Source of the DNA: an uncultured Spirochaetales bacterium
Lineage (GTDB): Bacteria > Spirochaetota > Spirochaetia > Sphaerochaetales > Sphaerochaetaceae
NCBI GenBank assembly: GCA_949288415.1
Contig: CASEKE010000045.1
Span: 62,001-126,000 of the forward strand
Direction: 5' to 3'
Length of the DNA: 64,000 bases
Positions 19,002 to 27,189 of the stretch are shown piece by piece; within the stretch, counting starts at the first letter, position 1, and every line of letters begins with the position of its first letter. The notes beneath the pieces were generated by a model. That model ran no database searches and was not told the origin of the DNA. It saw nothing but the letters and a program-made list of their open reading frames with translations. Made by a program: the position numbers and the translations under genes.

Positions 19002-20449
19002 ATTCTTTCCCTGAGCATGTCCATGGCCGAAAGCAGCACTTCGTCGTAGTACAGATCGGCTATCGGTCTTTCGTCGAAATCCATCGAATATACGTATTCT
19101 TTTGTTATAAGGTTTCTAAGTATCTCCACCGGTACACCTGTATCCTTGTTTTCTTCCGCGAACAGGTCCACGTTGTCCTTTGTGTATTCCGGATGCATTT
19201 GCCTGAATGAGGAGAAGTGGTCTTCCATCATGAAATTTTCGTAGGCTACCATCTCTTCGTCCGAGTATTCCTTTTCCGGGATGAGCACGTCCGGTGTTAT
19301 GCCCTTTTCGTGTATAAGGTTGCCTTGCGGGGTGTACCAGTTCGCGCTAGTGAACTGGATGAAGCCGTCGCCGTACGGAATGATCGACTGAGTGATTCCC
19401 TTCCCGAACGTGACATCGCCTACGCTGAATGCTCTCGAGTTTTCGCAAAGAGCGGCCGTGAGTATCTCGCTGGCGCTTGCCGTTCCCCCGTTCACTAGAA
19501 TGGCTATCGGGATGTCTTCGGAAATTTCCGTATCGTCCATGGCGGCATAGGAAATTGCGCCATGTCCGGAGCCTTCCTTGTATCTTACCGTCATTATCGT
19601 CCCCGCGTCGAGGAACATGTCCGCAATCTCGAGCGCGGGCTGCACGGATCCTCCTGCATCGTTCCTTAAGTCGATCACTAGGGCCTTCATTCCCTGTCCC
19701 TGGAGCTTTGTGAGTTCTTCCTTGACGCGTTCAGATGTCGTATTGGCGAATTCTGCAATTTGGAGGTAGCCGATTTGGGAATCCAGCATTCCTGCCACCA
19801 CAGTCGGGATAATCACGTGTTCAGGCCTCAATGTCAGATCGAACACCGAATCTCCTCTGTGGACCGTGATGGTTATGTCCTTGCCTTCCTCGCCTCTTAG
19901 GAGCTTCGATGCTTCGTTCGCATCCATGGCGGAAATGTCCTCTCCGTCGATATGGCTGATAAGGTCGTTGGCTCTCAGTCCCGCCCTGTCTGCAGGACCG
20001 CCTGGGAACGGCGAGGTGATAATGATCATATATGTCTCCGGAATCGTCGGATCCGCATATGCCGGATTGACTTTGGTGAGATATGTACCTATCCCGACGT
20101 ATTCTCCCTCGTAGTCGTTCTCGTAGCTTTCCGCGTCGTCCGCAGCGATATAATATGAGTACTTGTCGCCAAGGGAATCCACCATCGCGGAGATCAGATT
20201 CTCTTTCATCTCCTCCATGTCGATGTCGTAAAGAAAATTCTGCTCCAGATAGGAATAAAGGTTTCCGAGCGAATAGAGAATTTCCGACATCTGGGGCTGG
20301 CCGGACGTGCCTTTCATGCTCGACAGGCTCTGGTTCAGAGCCCCGTCGAGTATTTTTCCGATTGGGTTGTTCTCCCTTTGCGGGGCAGCCTGGAGCAAAA
20401 TGGATATTATCAATGCCAAAATCACAGTCAGCAGAAATCTTTTTTTCAT
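18998..20449 (-). CDS. ctpA: S41 family C-terminal processing protease
   Basis: Exported serine protease of 483 aa. The N-terminus MKKRFLLTVILALIISILL is a signal peptide or anchor. A PDZ domain lies in the first half (GGPADRAGLRANDLISHIDG), followed by the S41 core with nucleophile serine in GGTASASEIL and lysine in FGKGITQS. Such enzymes trim periplasmic or envelope proteins. I chose the ATG just before the signal peptide. An AAAGGA lies too far upstream to serve it, while TAATAT lies 7 nt upstream, so this may also be a leaderless start. Operon with rsmE, divergent from lgt. Confidence 0.9.
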   Translation of the reverse strand: MKKRFLLTVILALIISILLQAAPQRENNPIGKILDGALNQSLSSMKGTSGQPQMSEILYSLGNLYSYLEQNFLYDIDMEEMKENLISAMVDSLGDKYSYYIAADDAESYENDYEGEYVGIGTYLTKVNPAYADPTIPETYMIIITSPFPGGPADRAGLRANDLISHIDGEDISAMDANEASKLLRGEEGKDITITVHRGDSVFDLTLRPEHVIIPTVVAGMLDSQIGYLQIAEFANTTSERVKEELTKLQGQGMKALVIDLRNDAGGSVQPALEIADMFLDAGTIMTVRYKEGSGHGAISYAAMDDTEISEDIPIAILVNGGTASASEILTAALCENSRAFSVGDVTFGKGITQSIIPYGDGFIQFTSANWYTPQGNLIHEKGITPDVLIPEKEYSDEEMVAYENFMMEDHFSSFRQMHPEYTKDNVDLFAEENKDTGVPVEILRNLITKEYVYSMDFDERPIADLYYDEVLLSAMDMLRERI

Positions 20450-20526
20450 ATAGATGATATTAGCTTTTTTTTCCTTTGAAGTCATCATTTCTTTTGATGA
20501 CGGAATCCTTGTCCCCGGAGCCAAGG

Positions 20527-20556
20527 TTGACGCGAGGCGATGTAAGAAACTATACT
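20527..20556 (+). promoter_or_regulatory. Leaderless lgt promoter
   Basis: TTGACG (20527-20532) and TATACT (20551-20556) are 18 bp apart. The ATG follows after six bases (CAGAAC), so the predicted transcription start is at the start codon. No ribosome site is present. Confidence 0.75.
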
Positions 20557-20562
20557 CAGAAC

Positions 20563-21585
20563 ATGGCCTTCTTCGTGAATTATCCGAGCTGGATAACCCC
20601 TTACGTCGTACCGTTCCTTCCTGTGCGATGGTATGCAGTGATGTACATAGTGGCCTTTGCCGTGGCATATCTGCTTGCCCGTCATCAGGTGCGCAACGAC
20701 AGTACGATATCCTATAGCGAGGATGAATTGGAAGGCATCTTCTTCTGGAGTATTCTTGGCCTTCTTCTCGGTGCACGAATATTCTCGTGCCTGTTCTACA
20801 GCGATACAGTGTATTATCTTACCCATCCTTGGATGATGTTCTGGCCTTTCGAGAACGGAAAATTCGTGGGATTGCCGGGCATGAGCTATCATGGCGGAGT
20901 CGTCGGAGCGTTCGCGTTCGGATGGATATGGGCCATACGTCACAGGAAAAGCATTCTCGAGATAACTGACGTGATAGTCGCAGGAATTCCTCTGGGGTAT
21001 ACGTTCGGCAGGATCGGAAATTTCATAAACGGAGAGCTGTACGGTAGGGTGACCATGTCTTCGTGGGGAATGATTTTCCCGCAGGCTGAGCGATTCAGCA
21101 CTACGATAAGCTGGGTACGCGATGTCGCGGACAGAGTCGGCATACCGTACGTATATGGAGAGTACGTCAATCTTCCAAGGTATCCGTCGCAGCTTTTCGA
21201 AGCTTTCGGCGAAGGCCTGCTTCTCTTTCTGGTGCTGTGGTTTGTAATCAAACCTCTGAAGAAGAGAAGACATTGGGCGAATGGTACGATCTTCGGATCC
21301 TACATAATAGGCTATGGCCTGACGCGTTTTGTAATAGAGTATTTCCGTCAGCCGGATGCCGACATAGGCTACGTGCTGCAGCTTGGAAAGGTAAAGAGCG
21401 ACAATATAGCGCTGTTCTCTTCGGTCCTGGACATCAGCAAGGGACAGGTTTTCTGTTTTCTCATGATTGTCGCAGGCGCTGTTCTGATAGCATTCGTAAA
21501 CAGAAAAAAGGCAAGGAAGGAAGCATATGACGATAGAGGAAAAACTGGCGGTTCTCAGAAGAGAGCTCGAGGCAAGAAATCTTGA
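20563..21585 (+). CDS. lgt: Prolipoprotein diacylglyceryl transferase
   Basis: Inner-membrane enzyme that transfers diacylglycerol from phosphatidylglycerol to the lipobox cysteine, the first step of lipoprotein maturation. The 340-aa protein has about seven membrane segments and the Lgt signature GRIGNFINGELYGR. The essential-type motif MSYHGGVVGAF is present. The start at 20563 is set by family N-termini and by a promoter 6 nt upstream. The last ~20 residues are lysine/arginine-rich and are encoded by DNA shared with the start of the next gene (59-nt overlap). Confidence 0.94.
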   Translation: MAFFVNYPSWITPYVVPFLPVRWYAVMYIVAFAVAYLLARHQVRNDSTISYSEDELEGIFFWSILGLLLGARIFSCLFYSDTVYYLTHPWMMFWPFENGKFVGLPGMSYHGGVVGAFAFGWIWAIRHRKSILEITDVIVAGIPLGYTFGRIGNFINGELYGRVTMSSWGMIFPQAERFSTTISWVRDVADRVGIPYVYGEYVNLPRYPSQLFEAFGEGLLLFLVLWFVIKPLKKRRHWANGTIFGSYIIGYGLTRFVIEYFRQPDADIGYVLQLGKVKSDNIALFSSVLDISKGQVFCFLMIVAGAVLIAFVNRKKARKEAYDDRGKTGGSQKRARGKKS

Positions 21586-23272
21586 TGCATATCTGGTGAC
21601 GGGATCCGATCCGCATCAGAGCGAATACGTCGCTCCGCGTTGGAGAACCAGGGAATTCATCTCCGGTTTCACCGGGAGCGCCGGTACGGTCGTTGTCACA
21701 AGGAACGAGGCTGTACTATGGGTCGATTCAAGGTATTTCATACAGAGCGGAAAGGAGACAGAGGGAACCGAATTTAGGATCATGAAACCGGAGCTCGGTG
21801 ACGATGACTACATTCCATGGCTTGCAAAGCACCTCGGAAAGGGTCGAAGACTTTCCGTTGAGGCTACCGAGATATCGATTTCCGGCTTCGAAAGAATGAA
21901 ACAGGCTCTGCAGCCTGACGTGACCGTCGTTCCGTCGAAAGGTATACTCGATGCCGTATGGGTCGACAGACCGGATGTTCCAGAGACCAAGGTGGTCGAG
22001 ATGAAGCTTGAATACGCCGGACTCTCCTGCGAAGACAAGATAAGGAACGTACGCAATGTGCTGAAGGAGAAAGGACTCGAGTGGACTTTCATCGCAAGCA
22101 TAGACGATATTGCATGGCTTACAAATCTCAGGGCCGACGACATAGCGTACAATCCGGTATTCATGAGCTACATGTACATTTCCCTTGACAAGGCTGTCCT
22201 GTTCACAAGCAGCAGAAGGTTCGACGATACCGACGGCTTGCCGTTCGAGATCAGGGAGTACGACGAGGTATACCGATATCTCGAAGAGAATCTGAAGGGA
22301 AACGGATATTACAATCCCGACAGAGTCGTGGAGGATTTCGCTCCTCTTCTGGAGAACGACGGAAACAGGACGGGGATAGACATAACCACGACCATGAAGG
22401 CGAGGAAGAACGCCATCGAGCTGGAAGGAATGAGAAGAAGCCATCTCCAGGATGGAGTCGCATTCGTCAACTTCATGGCAAAGCTGGACAGAACCAGGAG
22501 GGACTACGACGAAATAGCCGTTTCCGATGCGTTCGAAGCCGAGCGAGCAAGGAGACCAGGATATCTCGGGCCGTCGTTCGGTCCGATCTCCGGCTTCAGG
22601 GAACATGGGGCCATGTGCCACTACAGCGCGGTTCCCGAGACCAGCAGCCGCATCGAGGGTGATGGATTGCTGGTGCTCGACACGGGAGGACAGTACGAGT
22701 TCGGAATGACGGACCTTACCAGGACACTTCTTTTCGGAGAGCCGACAGAGGAACAGAAAAGGGACTATACCCTCGTTCTGAAAGGTCATCTGGCCCTTGC
22801 CTCCCAGCGCTTCCCCGAGGGAACCCGTGGCGTGCAGCTCGATGTTCTTGCAAGACAGTATCTATGGCAGGCAGGAATGACGTATTTCCACGGGACCGGT
22901 CATGGCGTCGGGTGCAGGTTGAACGTACATGAAGGGCCCATGAACATCGGAACCAAGCTCATCGACGTTCCACTTGAACCAGGTATGGTCATATCCGACG
23001 AGCCGGGCGTCTATAAGGAAGGCAGACATGGTATAAGAATAGAGAACCTTGTTGCCGTCAGGGAGGACGTAGAGACCGAATTCGGAAAGTTCCTTTCGTT
23101 CGAGGTCCTTTCGCTGATACCGTACGAGAAGAAACTCATAGATGTGCGCTATCTTTCCGAGGTGGAGAAGAATCTCGTGAACACATACCACAAGTGGGTG
23201 CACGACGAACTTGCGGACCTTGTCGACGAGGAAGCGTGCCAATACCTCGAAGAGGCAACTTCACCGCTTTGA
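21527..23272 (+). CDS. pepP: Xaa-Pro aminopeptidase (M24B)
   Basis: Dinuclear metallopeptidase that removes N-terminal residues preceding proline. The 581-aa protein has two creatinase-like N-terminal domains, then the pita-bread M24 domain with metal ligands in LVLDTGGQYEFGMTDLTRT (two Asp), GTGHGVG (His), MVISDEPGVY (Glu) and GIRIENL (Glu). The length and HGVG-type motif match the long APP1 class (eukaryote-like, widespread in bacteria). The ATG has AAGGAAG upstream and lies inside lgt. Confidence 0.93.
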   Translation: MTIEEKLAVLRRELEARNLDAYLVTGSDPHQSEYVAPRWRTREFISGFTGSAGTVVVTRNEAVLWVDSRYFIQSGKETEGTEFRIMKPELGDDDYIPWLAKHLGKGRRLSVEATEISISGFERMKQALQPDVTVVPSKGILDAVWVDRPDVPETKVVEMKLEYAGLSCEDKIRNVRNVLKEKGLEWTFIASIDDIAWLTNLRADDIAYNPVFMSYMYISLDKAVLFTSSRRFDDTDGLPFEIREYDEVYRYLEENLKGNGYYNPDRVVEDFAPLLENDGNRTGIDITTTMKARKNAIELEGMRRSHLQDGVAFVNFMAKLDRTRRDYDEIAVSDAFEAERARRPGYLGPSFGPISGFREHGAMCHYSAVPETSSRIEGDGLLVLDTGGQYEFGMTDLTRTLLFGEPTEEQKRDYTLVLKGHLALASQRFPEGTRGVQLDVLARQYLWQAGMTYFHGTGHGVGCRLNVHEGPMNIGTKLIDVPLEPGMVISDEPGVYKEGRHGIRIENLVAVREDVETEFGKFLSFEVLSLIPYEKKLIDVRYLSEVEKNLVNTYHKWVHDELADLVDEEACQYLEEATSPL

Positions 23273-23276
23273 GAGT

Positions 23277-23306
23277 TTGTTGTATATTTATTCAAGGAAA
23301 TAGAAT
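23277..23306 (+). promoter_or_regulatory. gpmI promoter
   Basis: TTGTTG (23277-23282) and TAGAAT (23301-23306) are 18 bp apart, just before an AGGAG ribosome site. Confidence 0.5.
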
Positions 23307-23321
23307 AGGAGAATCATAGCT

Positions 23322-24971
23322 ATGGTTGAACCACTAACAAAGAATGGAAAGATATCGAGGAAGGGTCCTGTGGTCCTTGTGATCATGGACGGTGTAGGTT
23401 TCGGCAAGTACAAGGAAGGAGATGCGGTTGCGGCAGCTGTTACCAAGAACCTCGACAAGCTCTACGCTTCTTGTCCTTATACGAAGCTTAAGGCACATGG
23501 TGTCGCTGTAGGACTTCCTTCCGATGCGGACATGGGCAACAGCGAAGTCGGACACAATGCGATGGGTTGCGGAAGAGTATTCGCCCAGGGTGCGAAGCTT
23601 GTCGCCAATTCGATCGATTCCGGAGAGATGTACAAGGGAGCAACATGGAAAAAGCTTATCGATAACGTCAAGGCCAAGGGCAGCACGTTGCATTTCATAG
23701 GCCTTCTTTCCGATGGCAATGTCCATTCCCACTTCGACAACCTCAAGAAGATGGTCGTGGAGGCCAAGAAGGAAGGAGTCAGGAAAGTCAGAGTGCATGC
23801 ACTTCTCGACGGAAGAGATGTCGGCGAGATGTCGGCCCTGGATTACTTCGATCCATTTGCGGACTTCCTCAAGGAGCTCAGCGCCGATGGTTCGTTCGAT
23901 GCACGCATTGCTTCCGGCGGCGGAAGAATGGTGATCACTATGGATCGCTATAACGCCAACTGGGATATGGTCAAGAAGGGATGGTATACCCATGTGCTTG
24001 GAGAAGGCAGGCAGTTCGATAGCGCCCATGATGCGATTGTCACGCTGAGAAAGGAAACAGGAGCTATAGATCAGGATCTTCCTCCTTTCGTCATCGCAGA
24101 GAACGGAAAGCCGGTCGGAACGATCGAAGACGGCGATTCGGTCATCCTGTTCAACTTCCGCGGCGACCGCGCACTCGAGATCACAAAGGCATTCGAGGCT
24201 GACGAGCTCAAGGAATTCGATAGGGTCAGTCATCCTGCCGTCGAGTATGCAGGCATGATGGAATACGACGGAGATCTTCACGTTCCTCGCCAGTACCTCG
24301 TTTCTCCTCCTGCCATCGACAGGACCATGGCCGAGTATCTCTGCGCTACAGGCATCAGGCAGTTCAGTATATCCGAGACTCAGAAGTTCGGACATGTCAC
24401 ATACTTTTTCAACGGCAACAAGTCCGGCAAGTACGTAGAGAAGCTCGAGGAGTACCTCGAGATTCCTTCAGATATCGTGCCGATCGAGCAGACGCCGTCG
24501 ATGTAGTGCGCTGACATTGCGGACCGTGTGATCAAGGAGATCGAAAGCGGTAACTGGAAGCTCATAAAACTCAACTTCCCGAATGGAGACATGGTCGGCC
24601 ATACAGGCGTATTCGAGGCAGTCGTATGCTCGATGGAGGCCATGGATCTGCAGATCGGAAGAATCAGGGAGGCCGTTGAAAAGGCCGGTGGAGTGATGGT
24701 CGTCACTGCTGACCATGGAAATGCCGACGATATGTACGAACATGACAAGAGCGGTGCGGTCAAGACAAAAGCTGACGGAGAGCCGAAGGCAAAGACTAGC
24801 CACAGCCTCAATCCGGTTCCGTGCATCATTTTCGATCCGTGCTATGCCGGAGAATATTCCAAGGAGCTCAACAGCGGCCTCGGCATCTCATCGATTCCTG
24901 CAACGCTGATGAACTTCCTCGGCTACGATGCTCCTGCCGATTACGACAGAAGCGTCATCAACCTGAACTGA
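23322..24971 (+). pseudogene. gpmI: Cofactor-independent phosphoglycerate mutase with an in-frame TAG
   Basis: Glycolytic iPGM (3-PG to 2-PG). The frame is continuous over 549 residues except for one TAG at 24504-24506 (codon 395). Before it are the metal aspartate IMDGVGFG (D23), nucleophile serine DMGNSEVGH (S74) and the whole transferase domain. After it, in the same frame, are the remaining metal ligands: GDMVGHTG, TADHGNADD and KTSHSLNPVP. The interrupted stretch PSM-TAG-CADIADRV aligns with family sequence where Lys or Ser is usual, so AAG to TAG would explain it. A truncated product lacks metal ligands and would be inactive. Alternatives are an assembly error, suppression, or a restart at GTG 24528. 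TAG is a normal stop in several other genes here. Confidence 0.9.
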
Positions 24972-24993
24972 AAGTTTCGGTTTTTCTCGAAGT

Positions 24994-25018
24994 AGGGACT
25001 CGAAAGAGTCCCTTTTTT
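24994..25018 (+). terminator. gpmI terminator
   Basis: AGGGACTC and GAGTCCCT form a perfect 8-bp stem with a GAAA tetraloop, followed by a T run. Confidence 0.9.
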
Positions 25019-25088
25019 CTTGTCTCCGCCCTGTTTTAGGGTAACCTTGCTTCCCTTAAATGTTTATACTTTTTACAAGGAGATTCCT

Positions 25089-26510
25089 ATGGAGCTCAAG
25101 CATGAACGACCCGAGTGGGTAAAAAACTTCAAATGCGAGAAAAATACTGAGATAAAGTACATCAACGGAAGATGGTACCTATACGAGCGCAGTACCCGAT
25201 ACGATCCCGTTCTGAAACGTTCCAGAAAGGTTTCGGGCAAGATGCTTGGAAGCATCACGGAGAACGGTTTCGTCCCTAAAAAGGAACGAGGTGAGAAAAA
25301 GCAGGCGCCTGCCGTGGAAAACGTTGAAGAGAAAAAGATCGATGCTCCGGATAGCCGGCCTAAAAAGGAGAGCGTACAGAAGCCTTCTTCTGAAGAACCT
25401 ACCAGAAAGGACTTCCGAGAGGATATGGCCATCGCCGGGGTCTCCCTGCTTCTCGAGGTAGACAATAAGGAGCTTGCTTCCCTGCTTGAGAGGTATTTCC
25501 CGTCGATCTGGAGAAAGCTGTATGTTCTTGCCGTATTGAGGCTGGAGTGCGATGATGTCTCGATGTTTGAGGAGCGATATGCATCCTCGATGCTGTCCAG
25601 ACTCCATCCAGGGCTGGATCTTTCTCCTATCTCAATAGAGGCAGTCTCGGACAAGCTTTCCTCGAACACAGGGGTCATCGCCGCGTTCCTTTCGGATCTG
25701 AAAGGAAACGTAGGTCTTCCGGCAACCTGTTTCATGAGCATGGACGATCATGTCATAGCTCCGATAATAGACATCGACGAGGTCGTCCCGTCTCTCAAAG
25801 GTTTCATTCCTTTCTCAGCGCCGGATGTTCCAGCCCTTCTGGATCAGATGCTGTATTCTCCATATTGTCCAGACGATCTTCTTATAGCAGTGAGGAAGGA
25901 AGACCTTTCAAAGGATGATCTCAGGAGGCTGGAAGCCAGCGGAAGGGACTATATTCTGAAGCTGAAGAACGACGGGAAGCTCGCAGGAGAGCTGATGCCG
26001 TCTTCGGATGATCTGTACAAGGATTCCTTCGATGCAAGAGGGCGTTGTATACTGCACTCGTCATTTCCTTTCGACGGTTATGACGTGCATATTTTCAAGG
26101 ATATGGAAAAGAGAAACGACGAAAGGAGCCATGGCAGGAGAAGAAATGTGTTCGATGGCGTTTCCGTCTTCAGGACGAATCGTCGGAACATGAATGCCAG
26201 ACAGCTGTACGAGCTTTTCATGGCCAAGGATGAGGTTGTAGATTTCATCGGAAATTTCCTGGAAAGAAAGGAAAGGTTGACGGCTTCGTACGGTACGCAT
26301 CTTTCCCTTTTCATCGAGATGCTTACGATGTATCTTGGCCAGCGGCTGATGATCATTGCCGATTCTCTCGAAGGTGTTTCACCGGAGGTTTTGATAAAGC
26401 TGAGCAGCCTTGTGATATGCCATGGAAGCGGGAAGGCATGGAGTCTTGCGGGATCCGTCGGGCGTATCGATGAGATAAGGAATCTGATGGAGAAGGGGCT
26501 GCCGAGATAG
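25089..26510 (+). CDS. Degenerate IS1634/IS4-type transposase-like protein
   Basis: 473-aa intact frame with a good ribosome site (AAGGAG). The N-terminus, with KYINGRWYLYERSTRYDP and RKVSGKMLGSI, resembles the start of IS1634-type DDE transposases. A lysine/proline-rich linker covers residues ~65-120. The catalytic part keeps the outline (DYILKLKND resembles the segment after the second Asp in active enzymes), but the expected D-x-GY motif reads LLIAVRKEDLSKDDL, so the DDE triad appears lost. I found no terminal inverted repeats. It could be a decayed insertion or a domesticated protein. The function is unknown. Confidence 0.65.
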   Translation: MELKHERPEWVKNFKCEKNTEIKYINGRWYLYERSTRYDPVLKRSRKVSGKMLGSITENGFVPKKERGEKKQAPAVENVEEKKIDAPDSRPKKESVQKPSSEEPTRKDFREDMAIAGVSLLLEVDNKELASLLERYFPSIWRKLYVLAVLRLECDDVSMFEERYASSMLSRLHPGLDLSPISIEAVSDKLSSNTGVIAAFLSDLKGNVGLPATCFMSMDDHVIAPIIDIDEVVPSLKGFIPFSAPDVPALLDQMLYSPYCPDDLLIAVRKEDLSKDDLRRLEASGRDYILKLKNDGKLAGELMPSSDDLYKDSFDARGRCILHSSFPFDGYDVHIFKDMEKRNDERSHGRRRNVFDGVSVFRTNRRNMNARQLYELFMAKDEVVDFIGNFLERKERLTASYGTHLSLFIEMLTMYLGQRLMIIADSLEGVSPEVLIKLSSLVICHGSGKAWSLAGSVGRIDEIRNLMEKGLPR

Positions 26511-26527
26511 GTATTTCATGCGGCAAA

Positions 26528-26551
26528 GGGGCCGTACAAGCGCACGGTCCC
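26528..26551. terminator. Possible bidirectional terminator
   Basis: GGGGCCGT and ACGGTCCC pair around an 8-nt loop between convergent genes. The downstream T run is poor on both strands. Confidence 0.4.
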
Positions 26552-26574
26552 AGGAGAAAAGCCTTTTTGAAATC

Positions 26575-27009
26575 CTAGGCTAGGGAATCCATGAAGTCGA
26601 GGACGAGCATGTCCGAGTCTATTTGGAGCTCGACGTATCCGTTCTGTTTCTCCAGATCGATCACGTATTGTCCATTGCCGTAGTCCTGGAGAGAAAAGGT
26701 CGAACCCGGACTCGAGATCGCAGGTTCGGTATCGGTGGAGACTACCAGAAGGTTAAGTCCGTCATCCGACGAATCCTCTATCTCCAGCGTCGAGCCTGCT
26801 GCGAGCTCCAATGCCTGGCTATAGGTTTTCCCCGAGAAGGAAACGGGTTCGGCAAGGTCCGATAGGGCCCATGTTCCCGCAATCTTTACATTGTGTCCCT
26901 GATATTCGATTGCCGTGGATGTAACGGCGTTGTCCGCTTCCAGGTCCTCTGCCGGCAAAACGGCGACGGCAAGAATTGCTGAAAGGATAATCAGAAAAAT
27001 TCGCTTCAT
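26575..27009 (-). CDS. Small exported protein, unknown function
   Basis: 144-aa protein with a signal peptide, MKRIFLIILSAILAVAVLPA, and likely cleavage after it. The mature part is acidic, rich in Ser, Asp and Leu with a beta-strand pattern (VKIAGTWALSD, YGNGQYVIDLEKQNGYVEL), suggesting a small periplasmic beta-sandwich or lipocalin-like domain. No lipobox cysteine is present. The start is supported by AGGAG. No family recognised. Confidence 0.75.
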   Translation of the reverse strand: MKRIFLIILSAILAVAVLPAEDLEADNAVTSTAIEYQGHNVKIAGTWALSDLAEPVSFSGKTYSQALELAAGSTLEIEDSSDDGLNLLVVSTDTEPAISSPGSTFSLQDYGNGQYVIDLEKQNGYVELQIDSDMLVLDFMDSLA

Positions 27010-27110
27010 ATTTGGCTCCTTATCGGGATATATATTGGATTTCCCATAGGGAGATGTGCTGTCGCTACGATGTAGAGTGGCGAAAGAAATGTGACGAAGC
27101 AGCACCGATT

Positions 27111-27157
27111 CCACACGATATGGGATGAAGCCGATGTCAAAGCACCATATCGTGTGG
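27111..27157. repeat. 13-bp perfect inverted repeat
   Basis: CCACACGATATGG (27111-27123) and CCATATCGTGTGG (27145-27157) are perfect inverted copies with a 21-bp spacer, between ppk1 and the small exported gene. A T run follows on the plus strand only, where no gene ends. Confidence 0.8.
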
Positions 27158-27189
27158 TTTTTATCGAATCGTAGATGGTCGGGATAATG

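Noticed and set aside
24528-24971. Independent gene for the C-terminal part of iPGM
   Set aside because: It is the same frame as gpmI and only follows a weak GCGGACC before GTG; more likely the continuation of one gene, though a restart is noted.
25089-26510. Complete active insertion sequence
   Set aside because: No terminal inverted repeats, no target duplication, and the DDE motif appears lost.
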